Shown here: in pieces, positions 5,907-13,971 of the stretch
How positions within the stretch are numbered: the first letter of the stretch is position 1
Layout of the letters: each line of letters opens with the position of its first letter
NCBI GenBank assembly: GCA_000383735.1
Contig: KB912179.1
Location: 1 to 48,584, forward strand
DNA from: Verrucomicrobia bacterium SCGC AAA164-M04
GTDB taxonomy: Bacteria > Verrucomicrobiota > Verrucomicrobiae > Verrucomicrobiales > Akkermansiaceae
Length of the DNA: 48,584 nt
Direction: 5' to 3'
Translations under genes and position numbers: made by a program
Notes under the pieces: model-generated
What the model was told of the DNA's origin: nothing
The model's input: only the letters and a program-made list of their open reading frames with translations
The model's database searches: none

Positions 5907-7487
5907 TTAGGCGGGATGGATGAGCGGCCTGCCAGCTTCGACGACGAACTTGGCTCGAGAGCTCGTTACCCCTCCGGGTTTTAAGACATCGGTGATAGTT
6001 TTGAAATCAGCGGTGTAGGTTTTCGGAGTGACGTCACACATGATATAACCGCGCTCACGGTTGTGGAATTTATTGCAGGGGTTTTTAGCCTGAAGGCTCT
6101 CGAGGGCATTGATCTTTGGATTGCCATTGCCGCCGCTGGCGAGAGAAGTTGCGACAAACTCGGTAGCAACTGTCGGAAGGTCAGCCTTGAGATCATCGAT
6201 TCTTAATTCATTAGCCCAGTGCGAGTGAATATCACCGGTCAGCACGACAGCATTAGAGATCATGTGGTCCCGGATGTGTTCAAGGAGTTTTTGGCGTTCG
6301 GCGGCGTAACCTGGCCATTGATCCATCGAATAGGCCGCTTCTCCCGTCGTGTTGCGATTGACCAAAGCCATCATGACTTGTTGGGCGAGTATATTCCATG
6401 TGGCACTAGATGATTTAAGGGAATTAAAGAGCCATTTTCTTTGCTGCCTACCCAGCAAGGTATTACGCGGATTCAGGGCGGCTTCGTTGAGGGGATCCTT
6501 ACCGTCCTTGTTGGGTTGGTTGGTCCGGTACTGCCGGGTATCTAGGACGAAGAGTTCGGCGAGTTTCCCGAAGTTCCCCTTGCGGTAAAGTTGCATATTT
6601 GGCCCCTTGGGAAGCGAGCTTGAACGGAGCGGCATCATTTCGTAATACGCCTGATAGGCATTAGCTCGGCGGAGAAGGAGTTGCGCCGGTGTGACGCCGG
6701 ACTGTTCAGAAATGTCGTTACTGTAATTGTTGTCGACTTCGTGGTCGTCCCACGTGAGGAACCATGGGCAACTCGCGTGCATGGCCTGAAGGTCAGGATC
6801 TGTTTTGTATTGGCAGTAACGTAAACGATATTGTTCCAGCGTTTCGATCTCGGGGCCAAGATGGCGCCGGACTTTGCCACCTCGGCCACTGGCGTATTCG
6901 TAAATGTAATCGCCGAGGTGAAAGACAAGGTCGGGTTGGTCTTGAGCCATTTGCTGGTAAGCAGTGAAGAGACCTTGCTCCCAATGTTGGCAGGAGGTGA
7001 CAGCGAAACGAAGTTTTTCGGGGTTGGCATCCGGGGTTGGCATGGTGCGGGTCCGACCGATTGGGCTGGTGGCATCGCCTGACTGAAAACGGTAGAAGTA
7101 CCAATGATCCGGCTTGAGGCCTTGGGCCTCGATATGGACTGAAAACCCGAGTGCAGAAGTCGCGGTGGTTTTGCCGGAGGTAATGATTTTTTTAAAAGAG
7201 TCGTCGATCGCGATTTCCCAACGAACCTCCACAGGATGGTCTGGCATTCCTCCCCCGGGCTCGAGTGGTTTAGGTCCAAGGCGGGTCCAAAGAATGACAC
7301 TTTTGTGATCCGGGTCGCCAGAGGCAACGCCCATGGAAAAGGGGTTGGATGAAAAGCTGACCTTTTTAGGAGTGCTGCTAGTTTGGCCAAGCAGCGGGAT
7401 AGCTGAGAGGGAAGCGGCGTAGGTGAGAAAAAGTCGTCGGGAAAGGTGGCCCTCGTGTTGGAAGGCTGAAGGGAGTTGTTCAAACAT
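5907..7487 (-). CDS. phoD: PhoD-like alkaline phosphatase / phosphodiesterase
   Basis: A 526-residue Tat-exported metallophosphatase of the PhoD family, which releases phosphate from phosphomonoesters and diesters outside the cytoplasm using Fe/Ca. The N-terminus has a twin-arginine motif (SRRLFL, about residues 16-21) before a hydrophobic stretch. An N-terminal Fn3-like PhoD_N domain (NPFSMGVASGDPDHKSVILWTRL) follows. The catalytic domain shows VTSCQHWEQG, FHLGDYIYEY, WDDHEVDNNYS and LTGDIHSHW metal-binding motifs. The ATG at 7487 keeps the whole Tat signal. It is divergent from prc. Confidence 0.93.
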   Translation of the reverse strand: MFEQLPSAFQHEGHLSRRLFLTYAASLSAIPLLGQTSSTPKKVSFSSNPFSMGVASGDPDHKSVILWTRLGPKPLEPGGGMPDHPVEVRWEIAIDDSFKKIITSGKTTATSALGFSVHIEAQGLKPDHWYFYRFQSGDATSPIGRTRTMPTPDANPEKLRFAVTSCQHWEQGLFTAYQQMAQDQPDLVFHLGDYIYEYASGRGGKVRRHLGPEIETLEQYRLRYCQYKTDPDLQAMHASCPWFLTWDDHEVDNNYSNDISEQSGVTPAQLLLRRANAYQAYYEMMPLRSSSLPKGPNMQLYRKGNFGKLAELFVLDTRQYRTNQPNKDGKDPLNEAALNPRNTLLGRQQRKWLFNSLKSSSATWNILAQQVMMALVNRNTTGEAAYSMDQWPGYAAERQKLLEHIRDHMISNAVVLTGDIHSHWANELRIDDLKADLPTVATEFVATSLASGGNGNPKINALESLQAKNPCNKFHNRERGYIMCDVTPKTYTADFKTITDVLKPGGVTSSRAKFVVEAGRPLIHPA

Positions 7488-7624
7488 AAGTTAAAGATTT
7501 TCTGGACACTGACCGTATAAGGGAACGATGTCACTTTAAGATATGGCAATAATCGGTTCGATGGCTTCGCTTCTCCGCGTGGCCGTTGGGTTGTCTCTCC
7601 AGATCAAGGTTCCTACAGCCCCCC

Positions 7625-9850
7625 ATGTTGAATTTTCGTAAACTTACGACCGCGGTCATATTTGCCGCCGGGGTTGGCTTCCTAGCTCCAGCCCGTGGCG
7701 CTGATCTAGAGCTCGTGGGGCGGGAGGTAGCGAGGATGCTTCAAAATGGTCACTACGCCCGCCTTGCATTTAACGAGGATCTAAGCCGCCGATTTCTCGA
7801 GCGATATCTGGATTCAATTGATGGAAAAAAGATCTACTTTTTAGATCGGGAGGTGACCGAGATGAAGCGTCGTTATGAGCGCGTTCTCCATGACCGCATT
7901 AGCACCAAGTCCATCATGCCGGTGGCGAATAGCATCCATGAAATTTATCGAGGACGTGTGATGGCCCGAGTGGCTTACGTCAAAAACCTTCTCGCGGTTA
8001 AAGAATTTCCCTTTAAGGGAGAGAGAGTAGTAACTAATGACCGGAGTGAGGCCCCTTGGCCGGCCGATGATATAGAGCTTCGACAAATTTGGAGTGATAA
8101 TTTGGAGAATCTATTGCTCTCCGAAATGATTCATCGTGCTCGCCTCAAGACTCGCGCGATTGAAGCGGGAAAGCCAGACCCTTTTCGAAGGAAACCATCA
8201 ATTAAAAAAACTGTTGAACTCAAGTTTGATCGGCTGCTTGAGTCGATCGAGGGAGTTGAACAAGACGACGTCGCAAATTATTTTTTCTCGGCGGTGACAA
8301 AGGCTTATGATCCGCACAGCGAATACTTTAGTGCAAATGAAATGGCACAATTCAAGATTGATGTCAGCAACGAGTTAGTGGGGGTTGGCGCAAGACTCCA
8401 TAGCAACGATAATGGGGAGATCGAAATCAGGGGGATTGTGAACGGAGGGCCGGCTGATCGTCAGGGAGATCTGAAGCTAGGCGATCGGATTATCGCGGTT
8501 TCGGCAAGGAATGATGGCAAGTGGAAGAGTCTTCTTTTCAAATCACTTGATAGAGTCATTGAGGATATTTTGGGAGAAAAGGGTGCGTTGGTTGGCCTGC
8601 GTGTAAGGCGCGAAGTGAATGAAAAAGATCTGGTCATCGATATCGCTATTCCGCGGGGGGTCGTGACGATGAAAGACGAACTCGCAACCTCCCGAATTTA
8701 CGACTACCGGCAAGACGAAAAGTCGCTGCGTCTCGCTGTCATGAAAATCCCATCTTTCTACTTTGATTTTGAGAATTCAGGCAATCGGGTTTCAGTTGAT
8801 GTAGAGCGTTTGTTGGGGCGCCTAAAAAAGGAACAGGTTGATGGAATCGCTCTCGATTTACGGGATAATACGGGGGGGTCGTTACCAGAGGTTCAGCGTC
8901 TTACTGGATTTTTTACGGGACGTGGTCCAGTGGTTCAGGTTCGTTCAAAGAACGGGCAGATTCGCGCCCTAAACTCTCTTCACCGTAAACCTCTGTATGA
9001 CGGGCCATTGATAATTTTAGTGAATAGAAACAGCGCCTCAGCGACCGAGATTTTGGCGGGCGCACTTCAGGATTACAATCGGGCCGTGGTCGTTGGGACT
9101 TCCTCAACATACGGCAAAGGAACCGTCCAGAAGATGATGAATATTTCTGAATATATGCCCATTCTTGTAGATCGTGAGGACGCGGGATGGTTGAAGCTGA
9201 CTTTCCAAAAATATTATCGGGTTTCTGGGAGCTCTGTTCAAATTAAGGGAGTGGTTCCGGATCTGATTTTACCCGGTCTGAGTGATGCTTACGAAACAGG
9301 AGAAGGTTTTAAAAAGTATGCTCTTCCACATGACATCATTCGCCGTAGCCCGGACTTCGTGCCGCTTGAGCGAAATGGACTGTTCATTTCGGAACTTACG
9401 GATAAGAGTCGCGAACGAGTAGATACCGAACCGTATTACAAGGATCTCACTGCTGACATCCAGAAAGCTAAGGAGGCACTCAAAGAAAACACCGTTTCAC
9501 TTAATCTGAACGAGCGGTTGGCTGAGTTAAAGGAAGAAGAGAGCCGCCGTGCGCTGCGGATTAAGAAGCGCACTAAGCATTTTTCAGCAATCAAGAAAAG
9601 GGATCAGAAAGAACTTAAGATTTCTCGGCTCACCTTAGATGATGTTAATGCTGGGAAGCTTTCCTTAGTTGATCCAAAGGAAGAGGTTGACGATTACATG
9701 AGGCGAGCAGCCGATGAAATCGCTGATCTTGAGAAGGCCTTAAGATGGCCCAATGGAATTGATGCCGTGGAACGGGAAGGTCTGCAGGTGCTACGAGACT
9801 TGATCAAAGCCATCGAGTCGGAGAATCTCGCTCAGGTCGAAGCCGATTGA
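7625..9850 (+). CDS. prc: C-terminal (tail-specific) processing protease
   Basis: A 741-residue periplasmic S41 serine protease of the Prc/Tsp type, which degrades proteins with apolar C-termini and trims envelope proteins. I chose ATG 7625 rather than the in-frame TTG at 7586, because it starts a clean signal peptide (MLNFRKLTTAVIFAAG, cleavage after ARG-A). In order there are an N-terminal Tsp domain (residues ~30-230), a PDZ domain (VGVGARL to GDRIIAVS, ~255-330) and the S41 peptidase. Catalytic Ser is about residue 472 in NSASATEI and Lys about 498 in TYGKGTVQ. The C-terminal DUF3340-like region is helical and highly charged. The length fits the family. Confidence 0.93.
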   Translation: MLNFRKLTTAVIFAAGVGFLAPARGADLELVGREVARMLQNGHYARLAFNEDLSRRFLERYLDSIDGKKIYFLDREVTEMKRRYERVLHDRISTKSIMPVANSIHEIYRGRVMARVAYVKNLLAVKEFPFKGERVVTNDRSEAPWPADDIELRQIWSDNLENLLLSEMIHRARLKTRAIEAGKPDPFRRKPSIKKTVELKFDRLLESIEGVEQDDVANYFFSAVTKAYDPHSEYFSANEMAQFKIDVSNELVGVGARLHSNDNGEIEIRGIVNGGPADRQGDLKLGDRIIAVSARNDGKWKSLLFKSLDRVIEDILGEKGALVGLRVRREVNEKDLVIDIAIPRGVVTMKDELATSRIYDYRQDEKSLRLAVMKIPSFYFDFENSGNRVSVDVERLLGRLKKEQVDGIALDLRDNTGGSLPEVQRLTGFFTGRGPVVQVRSKNGQIRALNSLHRKPLYDGPLIILVNRNSASATEILAGALQDYNRAVVVGTSSTYGKGTVQKMMNISEYMPILVDREDAGWLKLTFQKYYRVSGSSVQIKGVVPDLILPGLSDAYETGEGFKKYALPHDIIRRSPDFVPLERNGLFISELTDKSRERVDTEPYYKDLTADIQKAKEALKENTVSLNLNERLAELKEEESRRALRIKKRTKHFSAIKKRDQKELKISRLTLDDVNAGKLSLVDPKEEVDDYMRRAADEIADLEKALRWPNGIDAVEREGLQVLRDLIKAIESENLAQVEAD

Positions 9851-9880
9851 GAATGACTTGCCGGTCTGAAAATTGGGTTT

Positions 9881-10501
9881 CTAGTAATCGAGTCCTAGCT
9901 TTTTCAGCTTGGGCGTAATTTGTTGCGGGCAGTAAGGATTTTCTCCCTTTTTGCGAAAGTAGTAGTCTTGATGCTCCTCTTTTGCCGCGTAGAATTCCTC
10001 GGCGTCTCGGATTGTAGTGACGATTGGCGTGTCAAAATTTGTTTGGGCTTCCTTTTTTGAGGCTTCGGCAAGTTCGCGCTGCTTCGGCGAATGGGCGAAG
10101 ATATTGCTCATGTAAATCTTGCCCTTATCAACACCTTGCCCACGTGGATCGGTTGGGTTATGCGCCTTCCAAAACCATTTCAGAATTTCTGGAGTAGAAA
10201 TTATGTTTGGATCGAAGACAACTTGAACAACTTCGATGTGTCCGGAGGTTTGTGAGTAAACTTCCTCAGAGCTTGGGTTGGGAATATGGCCTCCCATGAA
10301 TCCTGAAGTGGCTGATATGACTCCGTCAAGTTGCTGGAACACGGCCTCTACGCACCAGTAGCAGCCCCCGCCAAGGGTGATTGTTTCATGCTTTTCAGGA
10401 TCAGTCGGCTCGTCGGGTTTGACGTCGACAACCTTGGGCTTGCATGAGGTGAAAAGCAATGCTGCGGTCAGTAATATGGTGATGTTGTGTGAGGGTTTCA
10501 T
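9881..10501 (-). CDS. msrA: Peptide methionine sulfoxide reductase MsrA, lipoprotein form
   Basis: A 206-residue MsrA that reduces methionine-S-sulfoxide in oxidised proteins. The active site GGGCYWCVE places catalytic Cys47 near the start of the enzyme domain. The HIEVVQVVFDP, AHNPTDPRGQG and FYAAKEEHQDYY segments are typical. The N-terminus is a signal sequence ending LLFTSC, suggesting a lipid-anchored envelope enzyme; the lipobox is imperfect. It starts 9 nt after the upstream repeat-protein gene on the same strand, so the two likely form an operon. It uses Cys, not selenocysteine. Confidence 0.95.
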   Translation of the reverse strand: MKPSHNITILLTAALLFTSCKPKVVDVKPDEPTDPEKHETITLGGGCYWCVEAVFQQLDGVISATSGFMGGHIPNPSSEEVYSQTSGHIEVVQVVFDPNIISTPEILKWFWKAHNPTDPRGQGVDKGKIYMSNIFAHSPKQRELAEASKKEAQTNFDTPIVTTIRDAEEFYAAKEEHQDYYFRKKGENPYCPQQITPKLKKLGLDY

Positions 10502-10510
10502 GGTTAAAAA

Positions 10511-11812
10511 TTACTTTTGGTTTTGACTTCTTTTAAGGGTCATTTCGACCCGTTGTTTAATCCCTTCTGGGACGGGGTTATTGTTTACGTAGTCGACAAC
10601 TCCGGCCTCATCCTTGCTCATCCATCTTCCAATCATCCGGTGGAAGGTGCTGCGCTGATCGTCTTCGCTGGAGAGTTTCATAATCCAATCGGCAGCAAAG
10701 GCTGGTTCTTCGCCCATGGAATGCCAAACGAGGGAGCGAACGCTTTCGTCAAAAGCAGGATTTCCTTCGTAGCTCGCAAGCCAGTCGGAGGCCGCCACTA
10801 CGTCTTCACTCTCAATCATTTCACGAACGAGAGCAGGGCCGGCGGAGGCTACAATTTCTTCGGGTTGGCCTTCGACCCAGTTCCGGGCGGCGGTAAGATC
10901 GTTATCTGCCCATTGCTGAATGATTTCTCCCGCGGAGGATTTTAGAATTTCCGATCCCATTGAGGAGGCCCATTCAGCGGCGGCGCGTGGGTCGCTTTTG
11001 GCGAGCTGTCCAGCAAAACGGCTGGCAGCTCCCGATTTGAGTTTTTCATCGCCGAGGCTCGCAATCCATTGCTTGGTGTTCTCAGGGCCTCCGCTAGTGA
11101 CTTCGGCAAAGACGGCATCGAGAGCCTGACCGCGTCCGCGAGAGAAGGGGAGTTCTTCGAGCAACTCGGTGGCACGACCGAGGTCGATTGAGGAAATGCC
11201 TTCGATTACTCCAACAATCCATGGGTTGGCATCGGCACCTTTTGCTTCGCTATCGAAGTTTTCGCGAGCCCATGCTACTGCGCCTTCGGTATCATTTTTG
11301 GCCCACGCGGAAAGAATGGTCTGACGAGCAAAATTAGTCCCGGTCTTCTCTTTAGCATAATCGAGGGCCTGAAGTGGATCGGCCTGAGCCCAGGCGGATA
11401 GAAGCATGCGGTATTCGCCGAATTGCTCGTTTTCGATCCCGCCTTCTCGGTAGGCATCGACAGCGTCGAGGTATTGGTCGGGCGAGAGATTTTTAACGAA
11501 TTTGAGAAATTCTTCGGCCCGGGCAATCGGGTCTGACATGTTTTTGAGAACTTTGGCTTCCCCACGAATCGCCTCGATCTGTGATTTGCTTGAGCTTTTC
11601 GTAGATGTTGAAGCAATCTGACCGGTCGTCGCAGAAGGGGTTGAGGATTTGGGTCTACGAGAGATCGTCCTAGATCCAGAGGCGGCAGATTTCGTCTTAG
11701 AATTAGAGGTGTCAGCAGCCTCTGGTGAGTCTGCAGATCCTCGTCCGACGAGAAAGGCAGCTCCACAGCTGACGGCCCAGGCTGCGGCAAAAAGTCTATT
11801 TTTTGAGGTCAT
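10511..11812 (-). CDS. Membrane-anchored W-A repeat protein (paralog A)
   Basis: A 433-residue protein with an N-terminal membrane anchor or signal (about residues 7-24), then a Ser/Thr/Lys-rich disordered stretch (residues 25-80). A long alpha-helical repeat region follows, with units built around W-A/I-x(n)-D/S-P/L-x-x-A (LLSAWAQADPLQALDYA, AWAKNDTEGAVAWA, QWADNDLTAARNW). This resembles HEAT/TPR-like scaffolds. I do not recognise a named family. It is clearly paralogous to the protein at 12454-13761: both share a LISAW/LLSAW, WI/VVGLIEG and SDPRAAAEW-like framework. It precedes msrA by 9 nt. Confidence 0.8.
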   Translation of the reverse strand: MTSKNRLFAAAWAVSCGAAFLVGRGSADSPEAADTSNSKTKSAASGSRTISRRPKSSTPSATTGQIASTSTKSSSKSQIEAIRGEAKVLKNMSDPIARAEEFLKFVKNLSPDQYLDAVDAYREGGIENEQFGEYRMLLSAWAQADPLQALDYAKEKTGTNFARQTILSAWAKNDTEGAVAWARENFDSEAKGADANPWIVGVIEGISSIDLGRATELLEELPFSRGRGQALDAVFAEVTSGGPENTKQWIASLGDEKLKSGAASRFAGQLAKSDPRAAAEWASSMGSEILKSSAGEIIQQWADNDLTAARNWVEGQPEEIVASAGPALVREMIESEDVVAASDWLASYEGNPAFDESVRSLVWHSMGEEPAFAADWIMKLSSEDDQRSTFHRMIGRWMSKDEAGVVDYVNNNPVPEGIKQRVEMTLKRSQNQK

Positions 11813-11939
11813 GACGGTAAGATACTAAACTGTAAACGATGCTATTCCGGCTTTTTTTTCGGATCCGTTTGTCTGGGGGGCATAAATAAAGAATAAATCT
11901 GCGGTTGCGGCAATCGGCGGTGGAGCGTATGTCGCTCAC

Positions 11940-12377
11940 ATGAATCTTCTAGAGGACGACTCAGCAGTCATGGGAAAGACCCGCGACCTTTGTGAAACTA
12001 TTGCCAATGATTCGGATTATCGCGACCTTCTTCAAAAGGTGGAGAAATTTCTTGGCGATGACGAAGCTCGCTTGAGCTACCAATCGGTGCACGAAAGCGG
12101 GCAGGCCCTGAATCAGAAGCAGCAATCAGGACTTCAATTGTCGGATAGTGAAATCGCTGAGTTCGAAGGTGGCCGCACCGAGCTCTTAAACAACCCGATC
12201 GCTTCTGACTTCATGCAAGCCCAGCAATCTCTCGAAGCTCTGCAGTCCAGCGTAAGTCGGATGGTGGGAATGACTTTGGAGCTAGGGCGCGTCCCAACTC
12301 CTGAAGATATTGCCCAAGCAAGCGGTGGCGGGTGCTGTGGCGGCGGCGGCGAAGGCGGTGGTGGTGGTGGCGGATGA
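11940..12377 (+). CDS. YlbF/YmcA-like protein with Gly/Cys-rich tail
   Basis: A 145-residue, mainly helical protein. The body (residues ~1-125), with TRDLCETIANDSDYRDL and NPIASDFMQAQQSLEAL, fits the Com_YlbF family; in Bacillus these proteins form complexes that affect RNA maturation. The last ~18 residues are almost pure Gly with a CC pair (GGGCCGGGGE), resembling a flexible metal-binding tail. No signal peptide. It is monocistronic between two minus-strand repeat-protein genes and followed by a terminator. The family call is moderately sure; the function here is unknown. Confidence 0.72.
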   Translation: MNLLEDDSAVMGKTRDLCETIANDSDYRDLLQKVEKFLGDDEARLSYQSVHESGQALNQKQQSGLQLSDSEIAEFEGGRTELLNNPIASDFMQAQQSLEALQSSVSRMVGMTLELGRVPTPEDIAQASGGGCCGGGGEGGGGGGG

Positions 12378-12429
12378 GGCTGCTAATCCATCCCGGCAGT
12401 TTGCCGGACCTTCATGTTTAAAACGTAAA

Positions 12430-12461
12430 GGGTGGGCGCGATGGCCATCCTTTTTATTTTT
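12430..12461 (+). terminator. Terminator of the YlbF-like gene
   Basis: GGGTGG (12430-12435) pairs with CCATCC (12445-12450) and is followed by TTTTTATTTTTTC. The T tract overlaps the lysine-coding 3' end of the convergent gene on the minus strand. Confidence 0.65.
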
Positions 12462-13761
12462 TCTTCTTTTTGGGTTTAGGGAAAATTCCCTTTAAGGCCT
12501 TGTCTGGTAGGAAATCCGAGTTTTTGGTTGCCCAGGCAATAGCTGAGTTTCCGTCGGTTTTGTGCCAGCGGTTTAAAATGTCGCGATAGTAGCGCTCTTG
12601 GTCTTTGGGGCGCGAAAGGGTTGAGACGTTTTCGAGTGCAGTTTGCGGGTCTTGCTGGCCTGTTTCTTGTAAAAAACGAATGCGGGCACCATCAAGGTCG
12701 GGATCGTCACCGAGACTACGAAGCCAGATTGCAGCTTCTATTGGATCTTTGCGAGCGAGGTATTTGGCAACTCCTTCGGCTGCTTCGGTCATGGTGTCTT
12801 GTGGGAGGCTTTCGGCCCATAGCTTGGCGCCATCGAGATTCTGTTGGGCGTATATTTCTGAGACCACTTCGGAGGCATCGCGTCGAGTGGCGACCGTGGT
12901 CATGTTACTGATCCAGTTAGAGGCAGATTCGGGATCTCGGCGGGCTAACGAGCTAGCGAGGCGCTTTGCGGTGTCTCTTTGGAGCTTTGGGTCCTTGATT
13001 TGCTCGATCCATTTGCCGGCAAATTCGGCTCCCCGGATCACCACTTCAGGTAGGATTTCACGAATGGCTTGGTTTCTAGTGCTGCTGTCTTCGATATCCT
13101 TAAGGGCTAGGAGCGCGCCTTCAGGATCATTTCGGGCCATTCCTTCGATTAGGCCGATCACCCAGTCATTGACCTCGCCATTGTCTTCAAGGCCTTGAAT
13201 GGCGTTCGCAGCTTCCTCTGGGCTATCGGCCGCCCAAGCTGAGATTGCAGTTTTTCGAGTCCAACCGTCAGATTCGTTTTGATCGAGAAAGCCGATTGCC
13301 GTAAAAGGATCTCGGTCCATCCAGGCGGAAATTAGCATCGAGAACTCGCTCCGATTATAGTCAACCCATCCGGCTTCACTGAAGTTTTGGACGATGTCTG
13401 CCATTTCGTTGTTATCGATGCGATCAATAAAAGCGATCATCTGGCGGGTGCGTTCGATGCGGTTCCCAACATTAAGAACATCGGAGAGCTCGATCATGGT
13501 TTGATGGATCGCTTCCTCATCTCCGGTAGATATCGAATCATCGCTGATTTTCCTTCGTCCGATTTTCTGAGCTTCAGCAAGATAAGAGGGGGAATCGAGC
13601 GAGCGGGAATCGTGGGGAGGCTTTGCTGGGAGTGAGGTTCCGGTCCCATTCGTGAGGTTGGCGTTTGATGCACTTTTCCACCCAACAAGTAAGCCGATTG
13701 CGAGCGTAATTAGCCACGAAATGGCGATCAGGGTGTTGCGGGGAGTTATTTGAAGAGGCAA
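12454..13761 (-). CDS. Membrane-anchored W-A repeat protein (paralog B)
   Basis: A 435-residue paralog of the protein at 10511-11812. The start is TTG at 13761, the first likely initiator after an in-frame TAG at 13819-13821. Residues ~10-28 form a hydrophobic anchor (LIAISWLITLAIGLLVGW). A low-complexity linker and then helical repeats follow (LISAWMDRDPFTAIGF, AISAWAADSPEEAANAI, WVIGLIEGMARNDPEGAL, SLARRDPESASNWI). It ends in five lysines. No catalytic motif was seen. A scaffold or protein-interaction role is inferred from the repeat architecture only. Confidence 0.78.
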   Translation of the reverse strand: MPLQITPRNTLIAISWLITLAIGLLVGWKSASNANLTNGTGTSLPAKPPHDSRSLDSPSYLAEAQKIGRRKISDDSISTGDEEAIHQTMIELSDVLNVGNRIERTRQMIAFIDRIDNNEMADIVQNFSEAGWVDYNRSEFSMLISAWMDRDPFTAIGFLDQNESDGWTRKTAISAWAADSPEEAANAIQGLEDNGEVNDWVIGLIEGMARNDPEGALLALKDIEDSSTRNQAIREILPEVVIRGAEFAGKWIEQIKDPKLQRDTAKRLASSLARRDPESASNWISNMTTVATRRDASEVVSEIYAQQNLDGAKLWAESLPQDTMTEAAEGVAKYLARKDPIEAAIWLRSLGDDPDLDGARIRFLQETGQQDPQTALENVSTLSRPKDQERYYRDILNRWHKTDGNSAIAWATKNSDFLPDKALKGIFPKPKKKKK

Positions 13762-13818
13762 AACGCTGGAGGATGCTGCTTCTAACAGCGATAGAATCAG
13801 CGTTCTTTCAGGTAGGTC

Positions 13819-13971
13819 CTATTTCTTTGACGAATTCGATGACGCTTTCTGTTGCGTATTTCTACTACTTGGGTTTAGTCTCAAGACCTCGCCGTCGCTA
13901 GCGGCTCCTTTTGGGGTGCTTGGCTGCGGTTTTCTTTCACGCACTAAGAAAATAATAATGGCTAGTAACAT
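13819..13971 (-). CDS. Possible 50-aa membrane-anchored small protein or gene remnant
   Basis: From ATG 13971 a 50-codon frame encodes one hydrophobic segment (MLLAIIIFLV), then a Pro/Ser/Lys-rich tail ending in KK. It is in the same frame as the 435-aa paralog B and separated from it by one TAG. Anchor plus low-complexity tail resembles the N-terminus of paralogs A and B, so it could be a truncated third copy. It overlaps the start of the SNF2 gene by 14 nt on the other strand. A chance ORF is possible. Confidence 0.3.
   Translation of the reverse strand: MLLAIIIFLVRERKPQPSTPKGAASDGEVLRLNPSSRNTQQKASSNSSKK

Noticed and set aside
6635..7549. A 304-codon minus-strand frame inside phoD
   Set aside because: Shadow of the well-supported PhoD frame; its composition is not protein-like and it has no motifs.
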